From: Microbacterium proteolyticum
GTDB taxonomy: Bacteria > Actinomycetota > Actinomycetes > Actinomycetales > Microbacteriaceae
NCBI RefSeq assembly: GCF_029639405.1
Contig: NZ_CP121274.1
Location: 1,612,001 to 1,676,000, forward strand
Direction of reading: 5' to 3'
Length of the DNA: 64,000 nucleotides
Under the pieces are notes generated by a model that saw only the letters and a list, made by a program, of their open reading frames with translations, ran no database searches and was not told the origin of the DNA. The position numbers and the translations under genes were made by a program. Of this stretch, positions 1 through 6,716 are shown piece by piece. How positions within the stretch are numbered: position 1 is the first letter of the stretch; each line of letters begins with the position of its first letter.

Positions 1-1
1 C

Positions 2-991
2 GCCGCCCGGTTCGACGTGGCGGTGACCCTCGGCGGCACGGGCGTGCGCGCGGGGATCGCCCTCGATCGGATCGGCGTGCCGACGGTGCAGCATCTCGTG
101 AGCATCGACGACACCGTGCGCCGGCTCCTGCCCGCGTCGATGCGGGTCGTCTCCTCGGCCACGCGCGACACCCTCGACCCGCACCTCATCGTGCAGTACC
201 CCGAGGGGACGACCGTGATCCTCCCCGACGGCGCGGTCACCGCGCCGTCGTCGAACCGCCTGATCTTCGCGAACGACGCCCCGAATCGCGAGATGGCGAT
301 CGCCGCCGACCTCGGCGACGCGCTCGCCGATGCGGACGCCTTCCTGGTGTCGGGGTTCAACACGATGCAGGATGCCGCCCTGCTCGCGAGCCGCCTCGAC
401 GATCTCGTCGCGGCGATGCGCAGCCTGTCGCCAAACGCGCTCGTCTACTACGAGGACGCCGGGTTCTACGAGCGCTCCCTCGCAGGCATCGTGCGCCGGC
501 GCCTCCTCGACCGCATCGACGTGTACGGCATGAACGAGGACGAGCTGCAGGAGTACCTCGGCCGCCCCGTCGACCTGCTGTCGCCGGACGACGTCGCGAC
601 CGCCCTCGCCGAGGCGCACGCGCTCATCCCCGCTCCCGCGCTCGTGGTGCACACGAAGTACTGGGCGATCGCCGTGGGGCCCGAGGCCGATCGGCACCGC
701 GCGGGTCTGGAGAGCGCGGTGCGCACGGCGGCGACCCGCTACCGGGTCGGTGACGCGTGCACGCTCGCCGACCTCGACGCGACCGCGGCCTTTCCGCGCC
801 ACCCCGGCGGCGCGGCCGTCGTCGCCGCGGTGGAGGAGCGGATGCCGGCCGTCGGCGTCGCCGCCCACGTGGTCGATGTCCCCCACCCGACCACGATCGG
901 GCTCGGCGACACGTTCGTCGGCGGTTTCCTCGCCGCGGTTCCCGCCGCCGCCCGTGCCGCGACGCTCGCCGGTCAGCGCCTCGAGACGTAG
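2..991 (+). CDS. ADP-dependent phosphofructokinase/glucokinase family protein (5' partial)
   Basis: This is the C-terminal part of a sugar kinase of the ADP-dependent phosphofructokinase/glucokinase type (ribokinase-like fold). Such enzymes phosphorylate a hexose or fructose-6-phosphate with ADP as donor. The frame is open from the first bases of the window (AARFDVAVTLGGTG...), so the GTG at 17 is probably internal and the true start lies upstream. The key motif is TTIGLGDTFVGG near the C-terminus, where the Asp of GLGD is the expected catalytic base. VTLGGTGVRAG and VYGMNEDEL also fit this fold. The last codons overlap the convergent hydrolase gene by 19 bases. Substrate cannot be decided from this fragment, and the ADP-dependent assignment rests on recognition of overall sequence character. 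Confidence 0.7.
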   Translation, partial: AARFDVAVTLGGTGVRAGIALDRIGVPTVQHLVSIDDTVRRLLPASMRVVSSATRDTLDPHLIVQYPEGTTVILPDGAVTAPSSNRLIFANDAPNREMAIAADLGDALADADAFLVSGFNTMQDAALLASRLDDLVAAMRSLSPNALVYYEDAGFYERSLAGIVRRRLLDRIDVYGMNEDELQEYLGRPVDLLSPDDVATALAEAHALIPAPALVVHTKYWAIAVGPEADRHRAGLESAVRTAATRYRVGDACTLADLDATAAFPRHPGGAAVVAAVEERMPAVGVAAHVVDVPHPTTIGLGDTFVGGFLAAVPAAARAATLAGQRLET

Positions 992-1935
992 GCGCGCCAC
1001 AGGATGCGGGCGTGGCGGGCCTTGGCCCGTTCGACTCCGTCCTGGTCGTGGTGCAGCGCGCTGAACCACTCGGCGAAGCGGCTGGCCGTGGCATCCAGGA
1101 TCATCCGGAGGTCCTTGTGCCGGGCGGGCGGAACGCGCGCCTCCTCGGATGTGAGCCGTCCGCGGGCGGCGAGGTCGTCGTCGAGGTGCTCCCGCACCAG
1201 GCGGGCGACGCCGACGGCATGGCCGTTGATGATCGAGTGGGCCGCGCCCTCGATCTCCCAGCGCCGCGCGTCGCGGGCGCGGGCGACGAGACGGGAGTGC
1301 AGCCGCCGCGGCGACGGACGGTCGAACTCGCCGCGGATGAGGAGCAGTCGCGCGCGGACCAGCCCGACCCGGTCCGAGATCCGGTACCTCAGCATGTGCG
1401 GCAGCACCTCGGCGAAGTAGAGGAACCCGCACAGGAGGTACGCCGAGACCGCCATCACCGCGATGTGCAGGGACTCCCGCGCGGTGGACTGCACGAAGCG
1501 CACGGCCTGCAGCGGGGCCGTCGCCTCGCTCTCGTCCACGACGGGGCTCACGAGCACCGCTCGGGACAGATCGTCGCGCCGCGTGAGCACCTCGACCACG
1601 ACCTGGGTACCCATCGAGTGTCCGACGAGCACGGGATCGTCCAGGCGGTAGTGGTCGATCACGCCCTCGACCTGGTCGGCGAAGAACGCGGCGGTCGGTT
1701 CGTGACCGGATGCCGGCATCCCGGCGAATCCCGGGAGATCGAGCGCGTACACGTCGCCGTGCTCGGCGAGGAGCGGCGCGAGGAACTCGAAGTAGCTGGC
1801 CGCGACCCCGATCCCGGCGACGAGCACGAAGGCGCGACCGGATGCGCCGGTCGACACGATCGTCACCCGGGTCTGCGCTGTGCCGCGCCGGAACGTCTGG
1901 ACGTCGACGTCGGCGGGGCGGGTGTCGTCGGGCAT
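973..1935 (-). CDS. alpha/beta hydrolase
   Basis: This is a cytoplasmic alpha/beta-fold hydrolase of about 320 residues. VLVGHSMGTQVVVEVL holds the nucleophile elbow (G-H-S-M-G), LLLIRGEFDRPSP fits the acid strand, and EGAAHSIINGHA fits the catalytic His. An oxyanion region VLVAGIGVAASYFEFLAPLL precedes them. A helical cap insertion lies between, roughly residues 150-200. I prefer the ATG at 1935 (MPDDTRPADVDV); a longer frame would need a TTG at 1974. A CATCCT box 6 nt upstream fits the leaderless pattern seen elsewhere in the window. The 3' end overlaps the convergent kinase-like gene. The substrate is unknown; the fold alone does not separate esterase, lipase or lactonase activity. Confidence 0.8.
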   Translation of the reverse strand: MPDDTRPADVDVQTFRRGTAQTRVTIVSTGASGRAFVLVAGIGVAASYFEFLAPLLAEHGDVYALDLPGFAGMPASGHEPTAAFFADQVEGVIDHYRLDDPVLVGHSMGTQVVVEVLTRRDDLSRAVLVSPVVDESEATAPLQAVRFVQSTARESLHIAVMAVSAYLLCGFLYFAEVLPHMLRYRISDRVGLVRARLLLIRGEFDRPSPRRLHSRLVARARDARRWEIEGAAHSIINGHAVGVARLVREHLDDDLAARGRLTSEEARVPPARHKDLRMILDATASRFAEWFSALHHDQDGVERAKARHARILWRAYVSRR

Positions 1936-2002
1936 CCGTCCAGGATGCCGCACCCGCAGGGCGGGGGCTGTCAATCCCGGCGGAGCGCCGGTGACGCCGA
2001 CC

Positions 2003-2008
2003 TAGCCT
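2003..2008 (+). promoter_or_regulatory. leaderless -10 box TAGCCT for the DUF3072 gene
   Basis: TAGCCT ends 6 nt before the ATG at 2015, so transcription would start at or next to the A of the start codon. No Shine-Dalgarno sequence is present. Confidence 0.5.
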
Positions 2009-2014
2009 GGCGCG

Positions 2015-2260
2015 ATGACCGATGCTCCCCGTGACCATGAAGAAGAGACCCTCGGCGCCGTGCGTGAGGGACAGGACCCCGTAGAGAAGGACCCCTCGGA
2101 CTGGGTCACCGGCGACGAGCCGATGACCGCGCCGCAGCGCAGCTACCTCGACACGCTCGCGCGCGAGGCCGGCGAGGAGATCACCGCCGACTTGACCAAG
2201 GCCGAGGCCTCGGAAGAGATCGACCGTCTCCAGCACGAGACGGGTCGCACGAACGACTGA
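2015..2260 (+). CDS. DUF3072 domain-containing protein
   Basis: This is a small acidic 81-residue protein of the actinobacterial DUF3072 family; the function of the family is not known. The conserved part is the second half, DEPMTAPQRSYLDTLAREAGEE followed by LTKAEASEEIDRL. It reads like a small helical domain of the kind that binds DNA or another protein (the SAP-like T-K-A-E-A-S pattern is suggestive only). The N-terminal 30 residues are charged and probably disordered. The gene stands alone between a minus-strand hydrolase and a minus-strand MarR gene, with its own leaderless promoter. Length and start fit the family. Confidence 0.8.
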   Translation: MTDAPRDHEEETLGAVREGQDPVEKDPSDWVTGDEPMTAPQRSYLDTLAREAGEEITADLTKAEASEEIDRLQHETGRTND

Positions 2261-2279
2261 CCCGTGCCCGCCCCGCCGC

Positions 2280-2759
2280 TCAGGCGGGGCGGGACTGTCC
2301 GGCGCGGGGGTTCAGGTGCTCGACGCGCTGCGTCTCGGCGCGGGCGACCTCGTCGAGGAACTCCGCGACGACTCGGCGTTCGTCGGCCCCCAGTCGCGAC
2401 GCGGCTTCGGCCACCGACGAGCGGCGCACCGCGAGGAGGTGGCGTGCGGGGGAGGCCGCGTCGATCGTCGCGCGCACGACGATGGAGCGCCGGTCGCCGG
2501 GGAACGGAACCCGTTCGACCCAGCCGGCGTCGGCGAGGCGGTCGACCAGCGCGGTCGTGGCGGCGGACGAGATGCCCAGCATCTCGGCGAGGAGTCGCGG
2601 GGTCACCGGCTCGTCGTCGTCCTCGCGGTCGAGGAGGAATCGGAGCACCTTGGCGTCGTTCGGGCCGATGCCGAGGGACTGCAGGGCGACGCGCTCGGAG
2701 GCGGCGCCGGATTCGGACAGGTCGCTGACGGCCTTCACCACGTCTTGTTCCGTGGTCAT
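2280..2759 (-). CDS. MarR family transcriptional regulator (copy 1)
   Basis: This 159-residue winged-helix repressor is of the MarR type, usually a dimer that senses phenolic compounds, oxidants or drugs. The recognition region RLLAEMLGISSAATTALVDRLADAGWVERV is followed by the wing motif GDRRSIVV. The start is the ATG at 2757-2759, preceded on the minus strand by a good ribosome site (GGGGAGG, spacing about 8). It is divergent from a second MarR gene at 2907, with 147 bases between the starts, so the two probably share or cross-regulate this region. There is no obvious target operon next to it; the convergent upstream neighbour is a DUF3072 gene. Confidence 0.85.
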   Translation of the reverse strand: MTTEQDVVKAVSDLSESGAASERVALQSLGIGPNDAKVLRFLLDREDDDEPVTPRLLAEMLGISSAATTALVDRLADAGWVERVPFPGDRRSIVVRATIDAASPARHLLAVRRSSVAEAASRLGADERRVVAEFLDEVARAETQRVEHLNPRAGQSRPA

Positions 2760-2842
2760 GTTCTCGTCACCTCCCCGACGGGGTAGTTCGCATTCCTCGT
2801 ATCTCGAGCGCCCATAAAGTAGCGGGCCGATATATTCACCAT

Positions 2843-2854
2843 CGTACCTGTACG
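2843..2854. promoter_or_regulatory. palindrome CGTACCTGTACG, candidate MarR operator
   Basis: A perfect 5-bp-arm inverted repeat (CGTAC-CT-GTACG) lies in the intergenic region between the two divergent MarR genes, next to an AT-rich stretch (GATATATTCACC). Its position fits an operator; binding is inferred, not shown. Confidence 0.35.
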
Positions 2855-2894
2855 CCATGCGAAGGGGACGGGCCCTTGCGCGGTCCTCCTGACG

Positions 2895-2900
2895 TAGGAT
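2895..2900 (+). promoter_or_regulatory. leaderless -10 box TAGGAT for MarR copy 2
   Basis: TAGGAT ends exactly 6 nt before the GTG at 2907. The same arrangement (TAGGAT plus 6 nt plus start) recurs at 56402. No ribosome site is present. Confidence 0.5.
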
Positions 2901-2906
2901 GCCGAG

Positions 2907-3452
2907 GTGGAAAACGGCTCGCAGGCGTCGCGCTACTGGTACGGCGCGAGCGAAGAAGACCGTCGCCGTCGTGCGGTGGAGGTGCTGCAGGCGTTCCGCG
3001 TGTACCGCGCGGCCGAGATCGCGATGCGGCGCCGGACACGTGAGTCCATGTCGATGGGAGAGAACGAACTCCTCGTTCTCCGTTACCTCCTGCGGGCGAC
3101 CGGGCAGGGCCGGCAGGTCTCGCCGAGTGAACTGACCCGTTACCTCGGTGTCTCGACGGCGTCGACGACGGCGATCATCGATCGGCTCGAGAAGTCCGGA
3201 CACGTGACGCGGACGCCGCACCCCACCGACCGGCGCAGCATCTACATCGTGGCCACCGCGGCGAGCGATGCCGAGGTGCGCGCCACGCTCGGCTCGATGC
3301 ATTCGCGCATGATGGCGGCCGTCGTCGACATGACCGCCGAGGAGTGCGCGACCGTCATCGCCTGCCTCGGCCGGCTCCAGGATGCCGTCGACCAGGTCGA
3401 CCCGCATCACGACGGGGAGCCCTCGCCGATCGGGGCCGACGTCTCTCTCTGA
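2907..3452 (+). CDS. MarR family transcriptional regulator (copy 2)
   Basis: This 181-residue MarR-type winged-helix regulator has the helix-turn-helix SELTRYLGVSTASTTAIIDRLEKSGHV and the wing TDRRSIYIVAT. It has a longer N-terminal extension than copy 1 (SQASRYWYGASEEDRRRR...) that includes VLQAFRVYRAAEIAMRRR, the usual dimerisation helix. The start is GTG at 2907, supported by the -10 box 6 nt upstream. It shares the T-S/A-A-S/A-T-T-A-I/L-I/V-D-R-L pattern with copy 1 but is clearly a separate subfamily. A CTAG-N5-CTAG palindrome lies 26 nt after its stop, upstream of the next gene in the same direction, and could be its operator. Confidence 0.85.
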   Translation: MENGSQASRYWYGASEEDRRRRAVEVLQAFRVYRAAEIAMRRRTRESMSMGENELLVLRYLLRATGQGRQVSPSELTRYLGVSTASTTAIIDRLEKSGHVTRTPHPTDRRSIYIVATAASDAEVRATLGSMHSRMMAAVVDMTAEECATVIACLGRLQDAVDQVDPHHDGEPSPIGADVSL

Positions 3453-3478
3453 TCGGGATGCGCGTCCCGCGTAAGAAG

Positions 3479-3491
3479 CTAGGCAGCCTAG
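3479..3491. promoter_or_regulatory. palindrome CTAG-GCAGC-CTAG, candidate operator
   Basis: This inverted repeat lies in the gap between MarR copy 2 and the small gene at 3542, in front of an AT-richer, promoter-like stretch (TTGAAT at 3492, TATTAGGAAT at 3504). The same 13-nt layout CTAG-N5-CTAG recurs at 14618-14630 in the TspO-like promoter. CTAG is rare in this kind of genome. Confidence 0.4.
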
Positions 3492-3541
3492 TTGAATTCT
3501 GAGTATTAGGAATCGCTCGGCGTCCGTGAAACCATGAGGCC

Positions 3542-3796
3542 ATGGACGAAAATGCGATCGAGGCGCGCGTGAGCGTGACCGCCGTCGACGCCGTCCACAC
3601 GGTGGAGGGCGTGCCCGTGGCATCCCTGCATTCGGTCGTTTCGCGACTGCGCCTGGACTACCCCGGCGAAGACCCCGTGCACATCGAGACGATCGTCCTG
3701 CGGGAGTGGGAGGCCTTCTCGGCCGGACGTCCGCTCGTCGTTCCCACCGCGGTCGAAGAGGGCGCGCGCGAGATCCTCGACCAGCGCACGGCCTGA
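3542..3796 (+). CDS. small hypothetical protein
   Basis: This 84-residue protein has no recognised catalytic motif. The core (VASLHSVVSRLRLDYPGEDPVHIETIVLREWEAF, then LVVPTAVEEGAREIL) reads as two or three amphipathic helices and resembles the small three-helix dimerisation domains seen in actinobacterial regulators. That resemblance is weak and from memory. The gene lies 89 nt after the MarR gene in the same direction and may be regulated by it through the CTAG palindrome between them. The start ATG at 3542 has only a weak ribosome site (GAGG). Codon use is typical of the window, so I treat it as real. Confidence 0.65.
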   Translation: MDENAIEARVSVTAVDAVHTVEGVPVASLHSVVSRLRLDYPGEDPVHIETIVLREWEAFSAGRPLVVPTAVEEGAREILDQRTA

Positions 3797-3797
3797 C

Positions 3798-4115
3798 TCA
3801 GGTCCGCGGAGCGTCGCTTCCGGGCTCGGGGACGAGCAGGAGCCCGCCCGAGGAGTTCGCCGAGTTGGCCAGGTCCTCGATCCACGCCCGGCTGAGGAGC
3901 GCCGGTTCGGGGTCGTCGAACACGAAGCGCAGCGGGATCGACGGGTGCAGCCAGACGGTGCTGCGGCCCACCTCCTGGCCCGGGCCGTGCGTCCACGAGA
4001 GGGTGAAACTCTCGCCGCGGCGGAGCTTCGTGGCGATCACGACCTTGACGTGCGCAAGCGCGCGATCCTCGATCTCGATCGGCGTCGCGACATCCCCGTA
4101 GTACAACGTTCCCAC
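3798..4115 (-). CDS. DUF7882 family protein (paralogue 1)
   Basis: This 105-residue protein belongs to a small Microbacteriaceae family (DUF7882, sometimes mislabelled as ATP-dependent DNA ligase). The function is unknown. The family pattern is clear: a start MGTLYYG, EIEDRALAHVKVVIATKLRRGESFTLSW, STVWLHPSIPLRFVFDDPEP, SRAWIEDLANSANSSGGLLLVPEP. Two further paralogues follow at 4226 and 4546. The GTG at 4115 is chosen because it aligns with the ATG starts of both paralogues. No ligase motif (KxDG) is present, so I reject a ligase function. The protein looks like a compact beta-rich domain with a conserved K-L-R-R-x-E-S-F segment. Confidence 0.75.
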   Translation of the reverse strand: MGTLYYGDVATPIEIEDRALAHVKVVIATKLRRGESFTLSWTHGPGQEVGRSTVWLHPSIPLRFVFDDPEPALLSRAWIEDLANSANSSGGLLLVPEPGSDAPRT

Positions 4116-4212
4116 ACGATCCAGTCAACACCGGCCGGGGATCCACGACCGGGGGCTTGATTCGGCACCCCGTGCCGTGGCATTCGCGGGACGGCCGCAC
4201 GCGGGTCTCGGA

Positions 4213-4218
4213 TAGGCT
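4213..4218 (+). promoter_or_regulatory. leaderless -10 box TAGGCT for DUF7882 paralogue 2
   Basis: TAGGCT ends 7 nt before the ATG at 4226. No ribosome site is present. The same hexamer precedes the gene at 36276. Confidence 0.45.
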
Positions 4219-4225
4219 CGACATC

Positions 4226-4543
4226 ATGGGCCGTTTCATTTACGACACCGTCGCGAACGCCGTCGACATCGATGACCGCACGCTCGCGCACCTTCGCATC
4301 GTCGTGATGAACAAGCTCCGGCGTTCGGAGTCGTTCATGTTCGACGTCGAGGTCGGCGACGGCAGCGGTCGCCGCAGCTTCTGGATGCACCCCTCGGTGC
4401 CGATCCAGTTCCACTTCTACGGAAGCCGCCAGCCGCGCATCAACCGCGTCTGGGTGGAGGACCTCATGCTGGCCGCCTCGGGCCCGAACGGTCTGGCGAT
4501 CACGCCCGAGCCTTCGGAGGACACCCTCGTCGAAGAGGGCTGA
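4226..4543 (+). CDS. DUF7882 family protein (paralogue 2)
   Basis: This 105-residue paralogue lies on the opposite strand from its two neighbours. It keeps the family layout: MGRFIYD, DIDDRTLAHLRIVVMNKLRRSESFMF, RSFWMHPSVPIQFHF, NRVWVEDLMLAASGPNGLAI. It differs from the others in the middle (VEVGDGSGR in place of the Trp-His/Pro-Glu loop) and in the region before NRVWVEDL (YGSRQPR rather than DDPEP or DEAEP). It is therefore the most diverged of the three. The ATG at 4226 is supported both by alignment to the paralogues and by a -10 box 7 nt upstream. It converges on paralogue 3 with only 2 bases between stops. Confidence 0.75.
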   Translation: MGRFIYDTVANAVDIDDRTLAHLRIVVMNKLRRSESFMFDVEVGDGSGRRSFWMHPSVPIQFHFYGSRQPRINRVWVEDLMLAASGPNGLAITPEPSEDTLVEEG

Positions 4544-4545
4544 CC

Positions 4546-4872
4546 TCAGCGCTTCGGAGTCTCCTCGACCGGGGCGATGTCCTCGGGGACGAGCAGGATG
4601 CCGCCCGAGGAGTTCGCCGAGTCGGCGAGCCGCTCGATCCACTCGCGGCTGAGTTTCGTGGGCTCGGCCTCGTCGAAGACGAAGCGGAGCGGGATCGCCG
4701 GGTGCAGCCACAGCGTGCTGCGCCCCCGCGGCTGGTCCTCGGGGTGCTGCCAGGAGAGCGTGAAGCTCTCACCGCGGCGGAGCTTGGTGGAGATGACGAC
4801 CTTGAGATGCGCCAATGCGCGGTCCTCGATGGGGACCGCCGTCCCGCCGCCGCCGTAGAAGATCGTGCCCAT
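4546..4872 (-). CDS. DUF7882 family protein (paralogue 3)
   Basis: This 108-residue paralogue is closest to paralogue 1: MGTIFYGG, PIEDRALAHLKVVISTKLRRGESFTLSW, STLWLHPAIPLRFVFDEAEP, SREWIERLADSANSSGGILLVPED. The N-terminal loop carries a Gly run (YGGGGTAV) and the C-terminus is charged. The ATG at 4872 is favoured over the upstream GTG at 4881 because it aligns with both paralogues and has a TATCGT box 7 nt before it. A GGAGG sequence sits only 2 nt before the ATG, too close to be an ideal ribosome site. Function is unknown. Confidence 0.75.
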   Translation of the reverse strand: MGTIFYGGGGTAVPIEDRALAHLKVVISTKLRRGESFTLSWQHPEDQPRGRSTLWLHPAIPLRFVFDEAEPTKLSREWIERLADSANSSGGILLVPEDIAPVEETPKR

Positions 4873-4879
4873 GGCCTCC

Positions 4880-4885
4880 ACGATA
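4880..4885 (-). promoter_or_regulatory. leaderless -10 box TATCGT for DUF7882 paralogue 3
   Basis: Read on the minus strand, TATCGT ends 7 nt before the ATG at 4872. Confidence 0.4.
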
Positions 4886-4990
4886 CCGGCGGGGATCCGG
4901 AGAGCTACGTGGCCGCCGACGGGGTGTCAAGGCCACCCGTTGCGCCTGGCGGCTCTGTCAGTCTGGAGGCATCCAGCAAAGGACCCCGCC

Positions 4991-5128
4991 GTGAGCGACA
5001 GCCGATTCCCCCTCCTTCCCGAACCCGGTGACGCCGGCGACCTCCCCGAGGTCTTCGACCAACTGACCGGTATCGACGTCGTGGACGGCGAACTCATCCC
5101 GCGGTCGGCCCCGACGGCGGGGGAGTGA
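4991..5128 (+). CDS. very small hypothetical protein
   Basis: This is a 45-residue acidic open frame starting at GTG 4991 with an AAAGGA ribosome-site-like sequence about 8 nt upstream. The sequence (SDSRFPLLPEPGDAGDLPEV, then FDQLTGIDVVDGELIPR) is proline- and aspartate-rich, without membrane segment or known motif. Third-position GC fits a coding region. It lies alone in a 298-base gap between a minus-strand gene and the alarmone synthetase. It could also be untranslated leader; I give it even odds. Confidence 0.4.
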   Translation: MSDSRFPLLPEPGDAGDLPEVFDQLTGIDVVDGELIPRSAPTAGE

Positions 5129-5157
5129 CCTCCCAGGACCCTCGTAGGAGCCGGCGC

Positions 5158-5163
5158 TAGCGT
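5158..5163 (+). promoter_or_regulatory. leaderless -10 box TAGCGT for the alarmone synthetase
   Basis: TAGCGT ends 7 nt before the ATG at 5171; no ribosome site. Confidence 0.45.
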
Positions 5164-5170
5164 CACTCCC

Positions 5171-5848
5171 ATGTCCGACCCGCTGGAGGATCAGCAGATC
5201 ACGGTGTCCGGAGCGTCGCTCCGCGCGATGCGCGACGAGTTCCAGCGCTTCCTCATGGAGTACCGGTTCGGTCTCGCCGAGGTCGAGACGAAGATCACCA
5301 TCCTGCGCGAAGAGTTCCAGGAGATGCACGACTACAACCCGATCGAGCACGTCTCGAGTCGCGTGAAGTCGCCCGACAGTCTCGTGGACAAGGTCCGGCG
5401 CAAGGGCATCGAACCCGACTTCGACTCCATCCGGAGCACGATCACCGACATCGCGGGCATCCGGATCACCTGCAGCTTCGTCGACGACGCCTACCGCCTC
5501 TCCAACCTCCTGACGCAGCAGGACGACATCACCGTGCGCGACGTCAAGGACTACATCGCCCGCCCGAAGGCGAACGGCTACAAGAGCCTGCACGTGATCG
5601 TCGATGTGCCCGTGTTCCTTTCGACCGGGCGCGTCGACGTCCCCGTCGAGGTGCAGTTCCGCACGATCGCGATGGACTTCTGGGCCAGCCTCGAGCACAA
5701 GATCTATTACAAGTACGACCGCCTCGTTCCCGCCGAACTGCTGGCGGAGCTGAAGGATGCCGCCGACGCGGCGGCCGAGCTGGACGCGCGCATGGAGCGC
5801 CTGCACCGCGAGATCCGCGGTCCGCGTCCCGGGGTGGTCCCCCTCTGA
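5171..5848 (+). CDS. small alarmone synthetase (GTP pyrophosphokinase, RelA/SpoT domain)
   Basis: This 225-residue protein is a stand-alone RelA/SpoT synthetase domain, which transfers pyrophosphate from ATP to GDP or GTP to give (p)ppGpp, the stringent-response signal. Seen motifs are SRVKSPDSLVDKVRRKG, ITDIAGIRITCSFVDDAYRL, the substrate loop DYIARPKANGYKSLHVIV and the catalytic strand VEVQFRTIAMDFWASLEHKIYYK. There is no HD hydrolase domain and no TGS or ACT domain, so it belongs with the small synthetases of the RelQ/YjbM type. The C-terminal helix (LKDAADAAAELDARMERLHREI) is the expected oligomerisation element. The gene is monocistronic or leads into the unknown pair at 5871. Confidence 0.9.
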   Translation: MSDPLEDQQITVSGASLRAMRDEFQRFLMEYRFGLAEVETKITILREEFQEMHDYNPIEHVSSRVKSPDSLVDKVRRKGIEPDFDSIRSTITDIAGIRITCSFVDDAYRLSNLLTQQDDITVRDVKDYIARPKANGYKSLHVIVDVPVFLSTGRVDVPVEVQFRTIAMDFWASLEHKIYYKYDRLVPAELLAELKDAADAAAELDARMERLHREIRGPRPGVVPL

Positions 5849-5858
5849 CCGGACGGGT

Positions 5859-5864
5859 CACAAT
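5859..5864 (+). promoter_or_regulatory. leaderless -10 box CACAAT for the gene at 5871
   Basis: CACAAT followed by six G residues and the ATG at 5871. A near-identical arrangement (GACAAT, then GGGGGT, then ATG) stands before the gene at 15478. Confidence 0.45.
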
Positions 5865-5870
5865 GGGGGG

Positions 5871-6716
5871 ATGAGTGACGCGGCGACCCTCCTCGACGAG
5901 GTCGCGGCCGAGTTGCTCGCCCTTCCGCCCGCGCGATTCACCGCGGCGCGCAACGGTCGCGCCGAGGAGATCGGCGGCGCGGTGGGGCGCCGCATCGCGA
6001 AGTTGCGCAAGCCGACCCTGGCCGCGTGGGCGGTCAATCTGCTCTCCCGCGACGGCCAGCTCGCCGAGGCCGTCGATCTGGCGCAGGCGCTCCGCGAAGC
6101 GCAGGATGACGCGGATGCCGCGGAGATGACCCGTCTCGGTCGGCAACGTCGTCAGCTGGTCGCCGCCCTCGCCCGGCGGGCGGCCGATCTCGCGGCCGAA
6201 GCGGGAACACCCCTGAGCGCTCCGATGCGGGACGCCGTGGAGAAGACCGTCAACGCGGCCATCATCGACCCGCACGCGGCGGCGATGATCCTGACCGGGC
6301 GGCTGGTGGCATCCGTCGATCTGGCCGACGACACCGACCCGAGCGCCGCGGTGGCCGGTTCGGTGCCGGACGGCGCGGCCGTCGTCGAGACGCCCGCGCG
6401 GGACGACCTGGCGCAGCGCCGGGCTCGGAAGGCTGCGGAGCGCGCGGTGCGCGAGGCGGAGCGGGCTCGCTCGGACGCCGACCGCGCGCTCGCCGGGGCG
6501 ACGGCGCGGGAGACCGCCGCCCGGGAGAAGGCCGACCGGATCCGCGAACGGCTCGAGGGCCTCCGCGCCGAGATCGCGCGGGTCGAGCAGGACGCGGACG
6601 CCGCCCGCGCGGCGCTCGATGCGGCCGAGGAGGAGGCGACGGCGGCGCGCGAGACGGCGAGCACCCGGGCGCGAGACCTCGACCACGCGCGCTCCGTGGT
6701 GGAGGGGATGCCGTGA
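5871..6716 (+). CDS. hypothetical protein with long C-terminal coiled coil
   Basis: This 281-residue cytoplasmic protein is of unknown function. The first 140 residues look helical and contain LRKPTLAAWAVNLLSRDGQLAEAVDLAQAL. From about residue 180 to the end the sequence is a charged Ala/Arg/Glu-rich coiled coil (RRARKAAERAVREAERARSD onward). No enzyme motif is visible. The stop codon overlaps the GTG of the next gene in a GTGA, so the two are translationally coupled and probably form a complex. Such coiled-coil proteins are often scaffolds, but nothing here proves that. The start at 5871 is set by the -10 box and by a weak upstream region with no other good start. Confidence 0.7.
   Translation: MSDAATLLDEVAAELLALPPARFTAARNGRAEEIGGAVGRRIAKLRKPTLAAWAVNLLSRDGQLAEAVDLAQALREAQDDADAAEMTRLGRQRRQLVAALARRAADLAAEAGTPLSAPMRDAVEKTVNAAIIDPHAAAMILTGRLVASVDLADDTDPSAAVAGSVPDGAAVVETPARDDLAQRRARKAAERAVREAERARSDADRALAGATARETAAREKADRIRERLEGLRAEIARVEQDADAARAALDAAEEEATAARETASTRARDLDHARSVVEGMP

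Noticed and set aside
3798..4872. ATP-dependent DNA ligase annotation for the DUF7882 genes
   Set aside because: At about 105 residues, with no K-x-D-G or other nucleotidyltransferase motif, they cannot be ligases.
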